A stretch of 64,000 nucleotides of DNA from JAJTHB01 sp033763775 (GTDB lineage: Bacteria > Pseudomonadota > Alphaproteobacteria > Rickettsiales > SXRF01), in assembly GCA_033763775.1 (NCBI GenBank), contig JANRJW010000008.1:1-64000 (forward strand). Reading direction: 5' to 3'. How positions within the stretch are numbered: the first letter of the stretch is position 1; the number at the start of each line of letters is the position of its first letter. A program made the translations under genes and the position numbers. This document shows, piece after piece, positions 58,001 to 64,000 of this stretch. The notes under the pieces are model-generated. The model saw nothing but the letters and a program-made list of their open reading frames with translations. It ran no database searches and was not told where the DNA came from.

Positions 58001-58707
58001 TGTACCTGCGCACCGGCGAATATGAAGATGGCAAGCTTGGCGAAATCTTCATCGATATGCACAAAGAAGGCGCGGCGTTCCGCTCGCTGATGAACAACTT
58101 TGCCATCTCGGTGTCCATCGGTCTGCAATATGGCGTGCCGCTGGAGGAATATGTCGATGCCTTTACCTTCACCCGCTTTGAGCCGAGCGGCATGGTGGAA
58201 GGCAACGAGGCGATCAAGATGTCGACCTCGATTCTCGACTATATTTTCCGTGAGCTGGCGATTTCCTACCTTGGCCGCCATGATCTGGCGCATGCAGAAA
58301 TCGGCGAGCTCAGCTCGGATACGATTGGCCGCGGCGAGGGCGATTCGACGCGTGGCGATAGCGAGCCGGAACTGCCTTTTTTCAATAAAATGACCAGCAC
58401 CGGCTTTGTGCGCGGCCAGCTGCAGGTGATTACCAGCAGCAAACCCGCCACCTCCGGCGCCCTCGCACTCGCTGCCACCCAGGAAACCACCGCGCTTCTG
58501 AAAAACGACACGCAGGACGGCATGATCGTGCAGGTCGGTGTCTCCGTATCGCAGAAGGAGCATGATCATCTGCGCGAGAAAATCCGTGAGGCCAAGGCGA
58601 AAGGCTATGAGGGTGATTCGTGCCATGAGTGCGGCATGTTCACGCTGGTGAGAAACGGCACCTGCATGAAGTGTGACACCTGCGGCGCCACCAGCGGCTG
58701 CAGCTAA
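55039..58707 (+). CDS. nrdJ: Adenosylcobalamin-dependent (class II) ribonucleotide reductase
   Basis: 1222 residues from MRIERHYLKPKENAYDAITF, preceded by GGGAG; the longer frame has no ribosome site. Motifs: CFIQSIKDDL (redox Cys), FKYGSGTGSNFSDLRGSGES, NPCSEYMFLDDTACNLASIN with the thiyl-radical Cys, and the C-terminal zinc or redox tail CHECGMFTLVRNGTCMKC. It makes deoxyribonucleotides with B12, with or without oxygen. I find no cobalamin riboswitch in the 277-nt upstream gap. Confidence 0.96.
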   Translation: MRIERHYLKPKENAYDAITFRKTDVVMKNPDGSLVFECRGVEVPEHWSQVASDVLAQKYFRKAGVAAKLKKVEENAVPSWLWRSVPDEAALAKLPEKERFVGETSSKQVFDRLAGAWTYWGWKGGYFDTEADAKSFHDELRYMLAMQIAAPNSPQWFNTGLHWAYGIDGPSQGHFYVDPETGKLSKSKSAYERPQPHACFIQSIKDDLVNDGGIMDLWEREARLFKYGSGTGSNFSDLRGSGESLSGGGKSSGLMSFLKIGDRAAGAIKSGGTTRRAAKMVVVDIDHPDVEEFINWKVIEEQKVAALVTGSKICRRHLKAVMAACQQGSGDGRFSPSDNPALKKAMREAIKAQVPDNYVQRVVQFAKQGYSELEFEEYDTDWDSEAYRTVSGQNSNNSIRVTNEFLEAVEQDKPWHLLNRKNGEVAKEISARDLWEQVSYAAWACADPGIQYDTTINEWHTCPQSGRIRASNPCSEYMFLDDTACNLASINLLKFRTSGGTFDTKAYEHAVRLWTVVLEISVAMAQFPSKEIAQRSYEFRTLGLGYANIGGLLMASGIAYDSEEGRALTGALSAILTGVSYATSAEMAKELGAFDGYEKNKRDMMRVMKNHRRAALGESSGYEELSILPTPLDTQNLPDKSLAKSAKKAWDTAIMLGEKYGFRNAQATCIAPTGTIGLVMDCDTTGIEPDFALVKFKKLAGGGYFKIINQQVPEALKTLGYNAKQIADITDYAVGRGTLKDAPGVNHAALRAKGFGDEELAKVEKALASAFDIKFVFNQWTLGEAFCKQKLGFTDAQLASPGFDMLAALGFLKADIDAANDYCCGTMTVEGAPSLKKEHLAVFDCANPCGKKGKRFLSSQSHILMMAAAQPFISGAISKTINMPNSATVEECKEAYMMSWKLGLKANALYRDGSKLSQPLSSSLVSDLGADDEDDAQETARASRQPQIVAERIVERLVERIVHASERRKLPERRKGYTQKASVGGHKVYLRTGEYEDGKLGEIFIDMHKEGAAFRSLMNNFAISVSIGLQYGVPLEEYVDAFTFTRFEPSGMVEGNEAIKMSTSILDYIFRELAISYLGRHDLAHAEIGELSSDTIGRGEGDSTRGDSEPELPFFNKMTSTGFVRGQLQVITSSKPATSGALALAATQETTALLKNDTQDGMIVQVGVSVSQKEHDHLREKIREAKAKGYEGDSCHECGMFTLVRNGTCMKCDTCGATSGCS

Positions 58708-58720
58708 ACCTGACGCATAA

Positions 58721-58758
58721 AAACACCCCCGCGGCGCAGCCAGACGGGGGTGTTTGTT
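58721..58758 (+). terminator. Terminator of nrdJ
   Basis: AAACACCCCCG and CGGGGGTGTTT form an 11-bp stem with a 13-nt loop, then GTTTA. It lies 13 nt after the stop. Confidence 0.85.
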
Positions 58759-58774
58759 TACCAGCCGCTCAGTA

Positions 58775-59227
58775 TTATTTTTTCTTTGGCGCAGTCCCAG
58801 GCCTATTTGGCCTTACAGGCTTCGTTCCTGGCTTTATTCTATAATCGCGATACAACTTTTCGCGTCTTTCTCTTGCAGCCTCTTCATCAACTATAGGGCT
58901 TGTTTCTTTTTTATATTTTTCTTGAAGACGACAAATTAATTTTTTCTCGGTATACTCAAAGTCTGTAATACCGAGATCTGGACACCTTTTCATAAGATCA
59001 TCTCTGGAAGAAAGATATTGAGCTTCAAGTACTTCACATCTTATGATTGATTTAGAATCATTTTTAATTTCTTCTTCGAGTAGACCTCGATACGTCCACA
59101 AAAGATCTCTGTAATCATTACAATCGGGAATAACAACTTGGTTATGCAGCTGAGCACTCACAGGAGCGGAGTGGATGAGGGTCGCGGTTGCCAGGAGAGC
59201 CGCGAGCATCGTGGTGGTTTTTTTCAT
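58775..59227 (-). CDS. Secreted hypothetical protein
   Basis: 150 residues with a signal peptide (cleavage after VSAQ). Four Cys in the mature part (IPDCNDY, IIRCEVL, MKRCPDL, KLICRLQ) are evenly spread and may form two disulphides. A Lys/Pro/Arg-rich tail (TKPVRPNRPGTAPKKK) ends it. I do not recognise the family. AAGGA precedes the ATG. The middle is more AT-rich than its surroundings, and it converges on nrdJ. Confidence 0.7.
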   Translation of the reverse strand: MKKTTTMLAALLATATLIHSAPVSAQLHNQVVIPDCNDYRDLLWTYRGLLEEEIKNDSKSIIRCEVLEAQYLSSRDDLMKRCPDLGITDFEYTEKKLICRLQEKYKKETSPIVDEEAARERREKLYRDYRIKPGTKPVRPNRPGTAPKKK

Positions 59228-59430
59228 GGTAAGTCCTTTTTTTGATCGGTTAATTTCGCGTGGTTTATGGTGGCAGGTGATAGGTCTGTATCTTGTGACA
59301 TTTTAGCCGAACCATGTGACAAAATGATGACGCTTTGGTGATGATTTGATGACAAACTGGCTTGCCGAACCACAGAAGCGGCGCTAGGATTCTTGCGCAA
59401 CTCTCTGAATCAGAACATAAAAAATAACAT

Positions 59431-60324
59431 ATGAAACAACTCATCGAAACTCACTTTGGCCTTGCGCTGATGCTTGCCTGCGTGCTGGGGCTGTTGCTGC
59501 CCGGCCTGCCGAGTGTTCCCAATCAGCTGGCGGGGCTGGCGCTGGCGGTGCTGATGTTTGTTTCATGCTATCGCCTGAGCGATAGCCAGCTGAGCGATAT
59601 TCGCCCGCGTGAGCTGATGTTATTTTACATCACACGCTACGTGGCGCTGCCGCCGCTTTTATATGTCCTCACGCTCCAGCTTGCGCCAGATTATGCGCTG
59701 GCGGTGCTGTTGCTATCGGTGGTACCGGCAGCCGTTTCCAGCCCGGCTTTTACGGCCATTTATGGCGGCAAGGTGGCGATTGCTTTTGCCGTGGTGCTGC
59801 TCTCGCAGCTGCTATCACCGGTGGTGATTCCGCTGCATTTCATAGCAGTGGGCGCCGATGGCATCACGCCCTCGGCCGCCCATCTCTTTCATACATTGCT
59901 GCTGTGTGTTGTTCTGCCGATGGTCGTGTATGCGCTGGCTCGAAAACATGCCGCGAGCAGGGAATATTTTTACGCGCAGGGGAAGCTTATCTCCATCCTG
60001 CTTATCATGTTTATCATTGCGCTGGCGATCGCCAAGCAGCGCGATGTCATTCTGACAAACCCCACTCATCTGCTGCTGCCCTTCGCGCTCGCGATGGGGT
60101 GCTATGTGGTGTATTTTCTGGTGGGCTTTGCCTTTGCGCGCCGCGACCGGGCATCACAAATCAGCTATGCCACCTGCTCCGGTTTTAACAATGCCGCGCT
60201 TGGGGTGAGTCTTGCGCTGATGCATTTTGGCACTGACGTGCTGCTTTTCATCGCGGCGGCTGAAATCGGGTGGTCATTACTACCCATGCTGATGCGGTTT
60301 TGGGTCAAACAGACTGATAGATGA
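59431..60324 (+). CDS. Bile-acid:sodium-symporter-like (BASS/SBF) membrane transporter
   Basis: 297 residues with about nine to ten hydrophobic segments. The SBF-like region AVLLLSVVPAAVSSPAFTAI and the second crossover region YATCSGFNNAALGVSLALMH (with the Asn pair) fit the BASS fold. It is probably a Na+-coupled organic anion carrier. The substrate is unknown. Two GCCGAACCA boxes lie upstream (about 59309 and 59363). Confidence 0.8.
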   Translation: MKQLIETHFGLALMLACVLGLLLPGLPSVPNQLAGLALAVLMFVSCYRLSDSQLSDIRPRELMLFYITRYVALPPLLYVLTLQLAPDYALAVLLLSVVPAAVSSPAFTAIYGGKVAIAFAVVLLSQLLSPVVIPLHFIAVGADGITPSAAHLFHTLLLCVVLPMVVYALARKHAASREYFYAQGKLISILLIMFIIALAIAKQRDVILTNPTHLLLPFALAMGCYVVYFLVGFAFARRDRASQISYATCSGFNNAALGVSLALMHFGTDVLLFIAAAEIGWSLLPMLMRFWVKQTDR

Positions 60325-60333
60325 GCATCTTAT

Positions 60334-62001
60334 TCAGGACACTGCAAGTTTATAACGCCTCACGAATCCGGCAATCATTATTAGCAGACCCAGCCCAGCC
60401 CAGCTGATGAGATTCGCCTCACGCACCTTAGGAATATGCTGCACCATCTCTATGTCATGCGTGCCTTGAGGAGCACGAAGCGTCAGTAATGCTCCGCGTT
60501 CAATCACATCTATTCTGGGCAGTGTGGGTGATATGATTTTCCAGCCAGGATAATGGTAGCGCTTCAGCGCAATCTCAGCCTGTGGCGATGTGACCTCCAC
60601 GTCGATAAAAATCTCGTTCACCCCCTGTATCATCAAAATAACTTCTGCCTCGCCTTCCAGTATCTCTGACTCAGGAACATTCAGAAAATGAGCGGGCGGA
60701 TCCAGCGGCTGGACAATACCCGCCCGGCGCATGGCATGGGTCATGTGTGATTTATGGGGAACCAGCTTATATTGCTCAACGCGCTGCCAATAATCTTGAT
60801 GGGTATCATCATAGCGGTAATTCGCGTGAAAGATTAAACCCGCAACCGTAAGAAAAATGACCAGCGGATAGCAGAAACTATGACCTTTTAATTTATGATA
60901 CCAATAGGATAGTAAAAAAATCAGGCATAAGTGAGTCACAAGACCAAATCGAATTGAAAACTGAAGCTTTTTGAGTAGCTCAAAATTCTCCCATAACCAC
61001 CTGGAGGAAGAGAATATCATGAACATCGCCACAAGATACATGGCGCAAAAGAAAATAACCGGCGATTTATCCGGACTTAGTGGCTTTTCAGACTTTACAA
61101 TCCATAGCATACTGGCAAAAATTATTAAACTTGCCATCACCGAAACTATACCCGGCCAGTAAAACGTGTCGGGCAGCGAGACATGTTTAAGAAATCGCGG
61201 AAAATGCATTTCCGGGGAATGAAACCAGTTAGTATAGAGGTGAGACCTGATAAATGATTCGTTGCCAGTCAAAGGCAGCCAGTAGATCGCAGAAAGCATC
61301 AAGGCGACTAAAACCGCCAAAGTAAGCGCCAGCATAAGATGCATTCGCTTGCCAGAGGGTGCGTTTATCAATGCATAAAGTCCAGGAATGGCCGAAAATA
61401 TAACCGTAGAAGGCAGGTGAGACAGGATCAACAATGCCTGTACGAATGCATAATGCGGCAGGTAATAAGATGGATTATCTGCAATACGCCGTGCCACCCA
61501 CATAAAGACCGGTACAATAAGAAAGACACAAAATGCTGCGCTATGGCCATCGGCTAGCCGTCCCATGCCTCCCCAGAATATATAAAGAATAGCCCCCGCT
61601 TGCGCGCGAGTATGGTCCATATGCTCCATCAGCCAGCGATACATAGCAAGACCGCCAAGGAAGATGAGTGCGCTATTCACCATCATCAGCCGCCCGTAGC
61701 CATGCGGATCATAATCACGCAGAAATTGTAGCGGCAGGGCGAGGTAAAATGACGTCAGTGGCTGAAAAATAGCAACCGGGCTGCCCAGACCAGCGTTTGC
61801 TTCCATCAGCCAGCGCGGGTAAAAATCACCCTGCCAGATCTGCGCCGTGACCATATCCAGAAGCATGGCACGCAGCACATGATCAATCCAAATTGGCCAA
61901 CGCTCTGAAAGCAGCCATGCGGCAGGCAGCACAATGCACAACCAGACTAGAAATAGCCACAGCAGGAATGAGGGTGGAAACAGGGTGAGAAATCGCTGCA
62001 T
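60334..62001 (-). CDS. Large multi-pass membrane protein (PTPS-related / GT-C-like)
   Basis: 555 residues with about ten or more hydrophobic segments and a C-terminal periplasmic beta domain (LPRIDVIERGALLTLRAPQG) before a last anchor. The first loop has Asp residues (IWQGDFYPRWLMEANAGLGS) as in GT-C glycosyltransferases, and the overall design resembles the 6-pyruvoyl-tetrahydropterin-synthase-related membrane family. It may transfer sugars from lipid donors; no substrate can be named. Confidence 0.75.
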   Translation of the reverse strand: MQRFLTLFPPSFLLWLFLVWLCIVLPAAWLLSERWPIWIDHVLRAMLLDMVTAQIWQGDFYPRWLMEANAGLGSPVAIFQPLTSFYLALPLQFLRDYDPHGYGRLMMVNSALIFLGGLAMYRWLMEHMDHTRAQAGAILYIFWGGMGRLADGHSAAFCVFLIVPVFMWVARRIADNPSYYLPHYAFVQALLILSHLPSTVIFSAIPGLYALINAPSGKRMHLMLALTLAVLVALMLSAIYWLPLTGNESFIRSHLYTNWFHSPEMHFPRFLKHVSLPDTFYWPGIVSVMASLIIFASMLWIVKSEKPLSPDKSPVIFFCAMYLVAMFMIFSSSRWLWENFELLKKLQFSIRFGLVTHLCLIFLLSYWYHKLKGHSFCYPLVIFLTVAGLIFHANYRYDDTHQDYWQRVEQYKLVPHKSHMTHAMRRAGIVQPLDPPAHFLNVPESEILEGEAEVILMIQGVNEIFIDVEVTSPQAEIALKRYHYPGWKIISPTLPRIDVIERGALLTLRAPQGTHDIEMVQHIPKVREANLISWAGLGLLIMIAGFVRRYKLAVS

Positions 62002-62042
62002 GAGGGTGTTCTAGTTTGGTGTTCGCCTCACCCTACCTTTTT

Positions 62043-62127
62043 TGTCATTCCCGCGAAAGCGGGAATCCAGCCATAGTTACTCTGGATCCCGGATCGCGCT
62101 CGCGGCTGCGCGCTTGTCCGGGATGAC
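62043..62127. repeat. GTCATTCCCGCGAAAGCGGG repeat overlapping the xerD 3' end
   Basis: Left arm GTCATTCCCGCGAAAGCGGG, right part GGATCCCGGATCGCGCTCGC and CCGGGATGACG. The xerD reading frame ends inside it. Confidence 0.8.
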
Positions 62128-63105
62128 GCGGCGAGAAAGCGGATGTTTTTCTTCGACCAGCTGTTTCAGGTGAAGGCCAGCGACATGCGTGTAGATCTGG
62201 GTGGTAGCGATGTCGCTATGACCAAGCAGCTCCTGAATCACTCGCAGGTCGGCGCCGCCTTCCAGCAGGTGGGTCGCGAAGCTGTGGCGCAGCGCGTGCG
62301 GTGATATTTTTTCGGGATTAATCCCTGCCTTGATCGCCAGCTCTTTCAGCATGACGCCAAACTGCTGGCGTGTGATATGACCACTCGCGCGGTGGTAGGG
62401 AAACAGGTAGGTGGATGACGGATGGCGGTTGACGGATGGCGACGAGGCGGATTTTTTTCTTTTTTCCTTCTCATTCGTCATCCGGGCTCCGTTATCCTGA
62501 AGAAACATATCCCTGACTTTCAAATAGGAAGCCAGTGCCAGCCTTGCTTTAGCGCCCAGCGGCACAAGACGTTCCTTGCTGCCTTTGCCACGAACCAGCA
62601 TGAAATCCTGCTTATGCACCGCAGATAGCGGCAGCGACACCAGTTCAGACACACGCAGCCCCGCCCCGTAGACCAGCTCAAGCATGGCAGAAAGCCTGAG
62701 TCCTTTCGGACTATCGTCGAGCGCCGCGCACTCCAGCAGCAGGTGAATGTCATCAGCGGTGAGCACCTGCGGCAATGTTTTGGCAAGGCGCGGTGCTGCC
62801 ACCGTGGCGGCAGGGTTATCTCGGCGCAGCTTTTCACTGTAAAGAAACTGAAAAAACTGCTTGATGGCAGACAGCCTGCGCGCCTGAGTCTGCGGCGAAA
62901 GACCTCGTGCGCTGAGGGTGGCAAGATACGCCTCAATCGCCTGCGAGCGAAGATGGCTGAGACGCAGTTTATGCTGCTTGCCATAAGCAAGAAAATCTTC
63001 AAGATCACGCCGGTAAGCCGCCACGGTATGGCCGGAGGCGGCGCGTTCAGCGGCCATCATCTCCAGAAAGGCGTCGAGCTGATTACTGGCTGACAGCCCT
63101 GACAT
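62077..63105 (-). CDS. xerD: Tyrosine recombinase XerD (with repeat insert and repeat-derived tail)
   Basis: 342 residues, about 40 more than usual. The N-terminal SAM-like domain starts LDAFLEMMAAERAASGHTVA. The catalytic set is present: Arg in YGAGLRVSELVSLP, HALRHSFATHLLEGGADLRV (His-x-x-Arg), HS and Tyr in TTQIYTHVAGLHLKQLVEEK. Residues about 201-231 (NGARMTNEKEKRKKSASSPS and following) are an insert made of GATGGCG-type tandem units, and the last 16 residues (VIPDKRAAASAIRDPE) come from a palindrome. It resolves chromosome dimers. Confidence 0.93.
   Translation of the reverse strand: MSGLSASNQLDAFLEMMAAERAASGHTVAAYRRDLEDFLAYGKQHKLRLSHLRSQAIEAYLATLSARGLSPQTQARRLSAIKQFFQFLYSEKLRRDNPAATVAAPRLAKTLPQVLTADDIHLLLECAALDDSPKGLRLSAMLELVYGAGLRVSELVSLPLSAVHKQDFMLVRGKGSKERLVPLGAKARLALASYLKVRDMFLQDNGARMTNEKEKRKKSASSPSVNRHPSSTYLFPYHRASGHITRQQFGVMLKELAIKAGINPEKISPHALRHSFATHLLEGGADLRVIQELLGHSDIATTQIYTHVAGLHLKQLVEEKHPLSRRVIPDKRAAASAIRDPE
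62410..62500. repeat. GATGGCGGTTGACG-type tandem repeat inside xerD
   Basis: GGATGACGGATGGCGGTTGA CGGATGGCGA and related units, translated as a Ser/Pro/Lys-rich loop. Confidence 0.65.
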
Positions 63106-63238
63106 CGATCGGCTTTTCTACCGGCTGCTGCGGTGGGGTGATGGGCCGTGACAGCAGCACAAAAAACACCCCGAAGGTCAGCCCCACGAGCATCATCAGG
63201 AGCACGACAGGGCGGCAGTAGCGCGGCTTGGCTTGCAT
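63083..63238 (-). CDS. Small single-span membrane protein upstream of xerD
   Basis: 51 residues, too short for most gene callers. It starts MQAKPRYCRP, has one hydrophobic helix (VVLLMMLVGLTFGVFFVLLS) and a short Pro-rich outer tail (RPITPPQQPVEKPIDV). AGGAAA lies about 11 nt upstream. Its last 23 nt overlap the xerD start in another frame, so the two are probably co-translated. I do not recognise the family. It is divergent from aroK. Confidence 0.65.
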   Translation of the reverse strand: MQAKPRYCRPVVLLMMLVGLTFGVFFVLLSRPITPPQQPVEKPIDVRAVSQ

Positions 63239-63300
63239 TTGCTAACGTTTCCTTTAATGGTAAGAACGATGAACCAGAAAAGACTAGCAGCAAACCGACT

Positions 63301-63843
63301 ATGGCTCAAGATGTGATGATGACCCTGAGCCGCCCCGTGGTGCTGGTGGGGCTGATGGGCGCTGGCAAAACCACCATTGGCAGACGCCTCGCACAAGCGC
63401 TGCATGTGCCATTCATTGATGCTGACCATGAAATTGTGGAGGCGGCAGGCTGCAGCATTTCTGATATTTTTGCGCTGTATGGCGAAGCCATTTTTCGTGA
63501 TCTCGAACAGCGTGTGCTGGTGCGCCTGATTGGCGCCAGCCCGTGCGTGCTGGCCACTGGCGGCGGCGCATTCATGAATCCGCTGATCAGGGAGGCGATT
63601 CAAACAGGCGCCACCTCGGTGTGGCTGAAGGCCGATCTGGATACGCTGGTGGAACGCACCGGAAAGCGTGATACCAGGCCGCTACTGCAGCATGGAGATC
63701 GCGGCGAAATCCTCGCACGGCTGATGCAGGAGCGCTATCCTGTCTACGAGCAGGCACACATTACCATCGATAGCAATGCCAGCGCCCATGAGGTGGTGGT
63801 TTCACGCATCATTAAGGCGCTGAAAGAGAGGTCGCATGACTGA
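63301..63843 (+). CDS. aroK: Shikimate kinase
   Basis: 180 residues from MAQDVMMTLSRPVVLVGLMG. P-loop GLMGAGKTTIGRRLA, DADHEIVEAAGCSISDIF (the shikimate-binding Asp), ATGGGAFMNPLIREAI, and the lid Arg in RTGKRDTRPLLQ. It phosphorylates shikimate in aromatic amino-acid synthesis. A longer frame starts inside the divergent small gene and is rejected. It overlaps aroB. Confidence 0.95.
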   Translation: MAQDVMMTLSRPVVLVGLMGAGKTTIGRRLAQALHVPFIDADHEIVEAAGCSISDIFALYGEAIFRDLEQRVLVRLIGASPCVLATGGGAFMNPLIREAIQTGATSVWLKADLDTLVERTGKRDTRPLLQHGDRGEILARLMQERYPVYEQAHITIDSNASAHEVVVSRIIKALKERSHD

Positions 63844-64000
63844 CACCGTGCGCGTGGAGCTGGAGCGCAGAAGCTATGATATTCTTGTGGGCGAGCGCCT
63901 GCTTTCCAGAGCCGGCGAGCTGATGAAGCCCATCTGCGGCGAGTCGCTGGTCATCGTTATCAGCGACCGGCAGGTGGCACGGTTTTATCTGCACCGTTTA
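63836..64000 (+). CDS. aroB: 3-dehydroquinate synthase, N-terminal part (cut by window edge)
   Basis: The first 55 codons (MTDTVRVELERRSYDILVGE, then SLVIVISDRQVARFYLHRL) match the AroB start, with the NAD-binding strand beginning. It overlaps the aroK stop by 8 nt, the standard aroKB arrangement. The catalytic region lies beyond the window. Confidence 0.9.
   Translation, partial: MTDTVRVELERRSYDILVGERLLSRAGELMKPICGESLVIVISDRQVARFYLHRL

Overview
The window is a gene-dense stretch of an alphaproteobacterial chromosome with moderately high G+C. The assignment rests on a DUF1013/TrcR-family regulator, a holin of the 3-TM gene-transfer-agent type, a his cluster that includes a DUF2628 gene, the lptFG/pepA-holC arrangement, and a class II (B12-dependent) ribonucleotide reductase. 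I cannot name a genus. Both ends cut through genes: a copper P-type ATPase at the left and aroB at the right.

Layout. (1) 1-6100 is a minus-strand metal-resistance locus: a small Cys/His-rich periplasmic protein, a PcoA/CopA-type multicopper oxidase, a CopB-type outer-membrane protein, a cupredoxin-CusF fusion, a MerR regulator fused in frame to an outer-membrane-barrel-like protein, MerP-like and MerT-like proteins, a DUF2933 protein and the ATPase. (2) 6100-8000 is a patchy accessory stretch: an XRE regulator with a small membrane protein, a hypothetical, an intact tRNA-Phe with a truncated copy beside it, and short GCTGTACCG repeats. (3) 7997-14416 is an arsR-MFP-RND-OMF efflux operon. (4) 14539-20838 is a seven-gene lipid-modification cluster: FAD oxidoreductase, DUF1365, CFA-synthase-like methyltransferase, chalcone-isomerase-like protein, GPH transporter, DUF3833 lipoprotein and SDR. 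It resembles clusters linked to methylated or furan fatty acids. (5) 20835-29024 holds tryptophanase, isocitrate dehydrogenase, a second RND pump without an outer-membrane gene, and a fatty-acid desaturase. (6) 29036-35040 is a his operon (hisB, H, A, F, E) carrying extra genes. (7) 35300-46100 holds an unknown gene behind a poly-C promoter, a lone PemK/MazF-like protein, lptG/lptF, pepA-holC, a methyltransferase, prfC, TerC, TerB, a holin, tRNA-Gly and a PagL-like deacylase. (8) 46100-64000 holds a pseudopilin, TrcR, enoyl-CoA hydratase, a patatin, a one-domain asparaginase, glutaryl-CoA dehydrogenase, trhO, nrdJ, a transporter, a GT-C-like membrane protein, xerD and aroK-aroB.

Two features run through the whole window. 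First, it is littered with short palindromic or tandem repeats of several families. They sit between genes and also, in frame, inside conserved proteins: PrfC, HisH, TrhO, XerD, PepA, a GPH transporter and an RND membrane-fusion protein. This recalls the Rickettsia palindromic elements. One family is a composite whose hairpins vary in stem sequence but keep a GTC-AGYA-GAC cap. Second, several genes have a sigma70-like promoter whose -10 box ends 6-8 nt before the start codon and no Shine-Dalgarno sequence, so their mRNAs are probably leaderless.

Other items of interest are the MerR-barrel fusion, a ten-C tract filling the spacer of a good promoter (a phase-variation design), and an RND pump with about 95 extra residues. 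All functions are read from sequence motifs and family knowledge. No database search was run.
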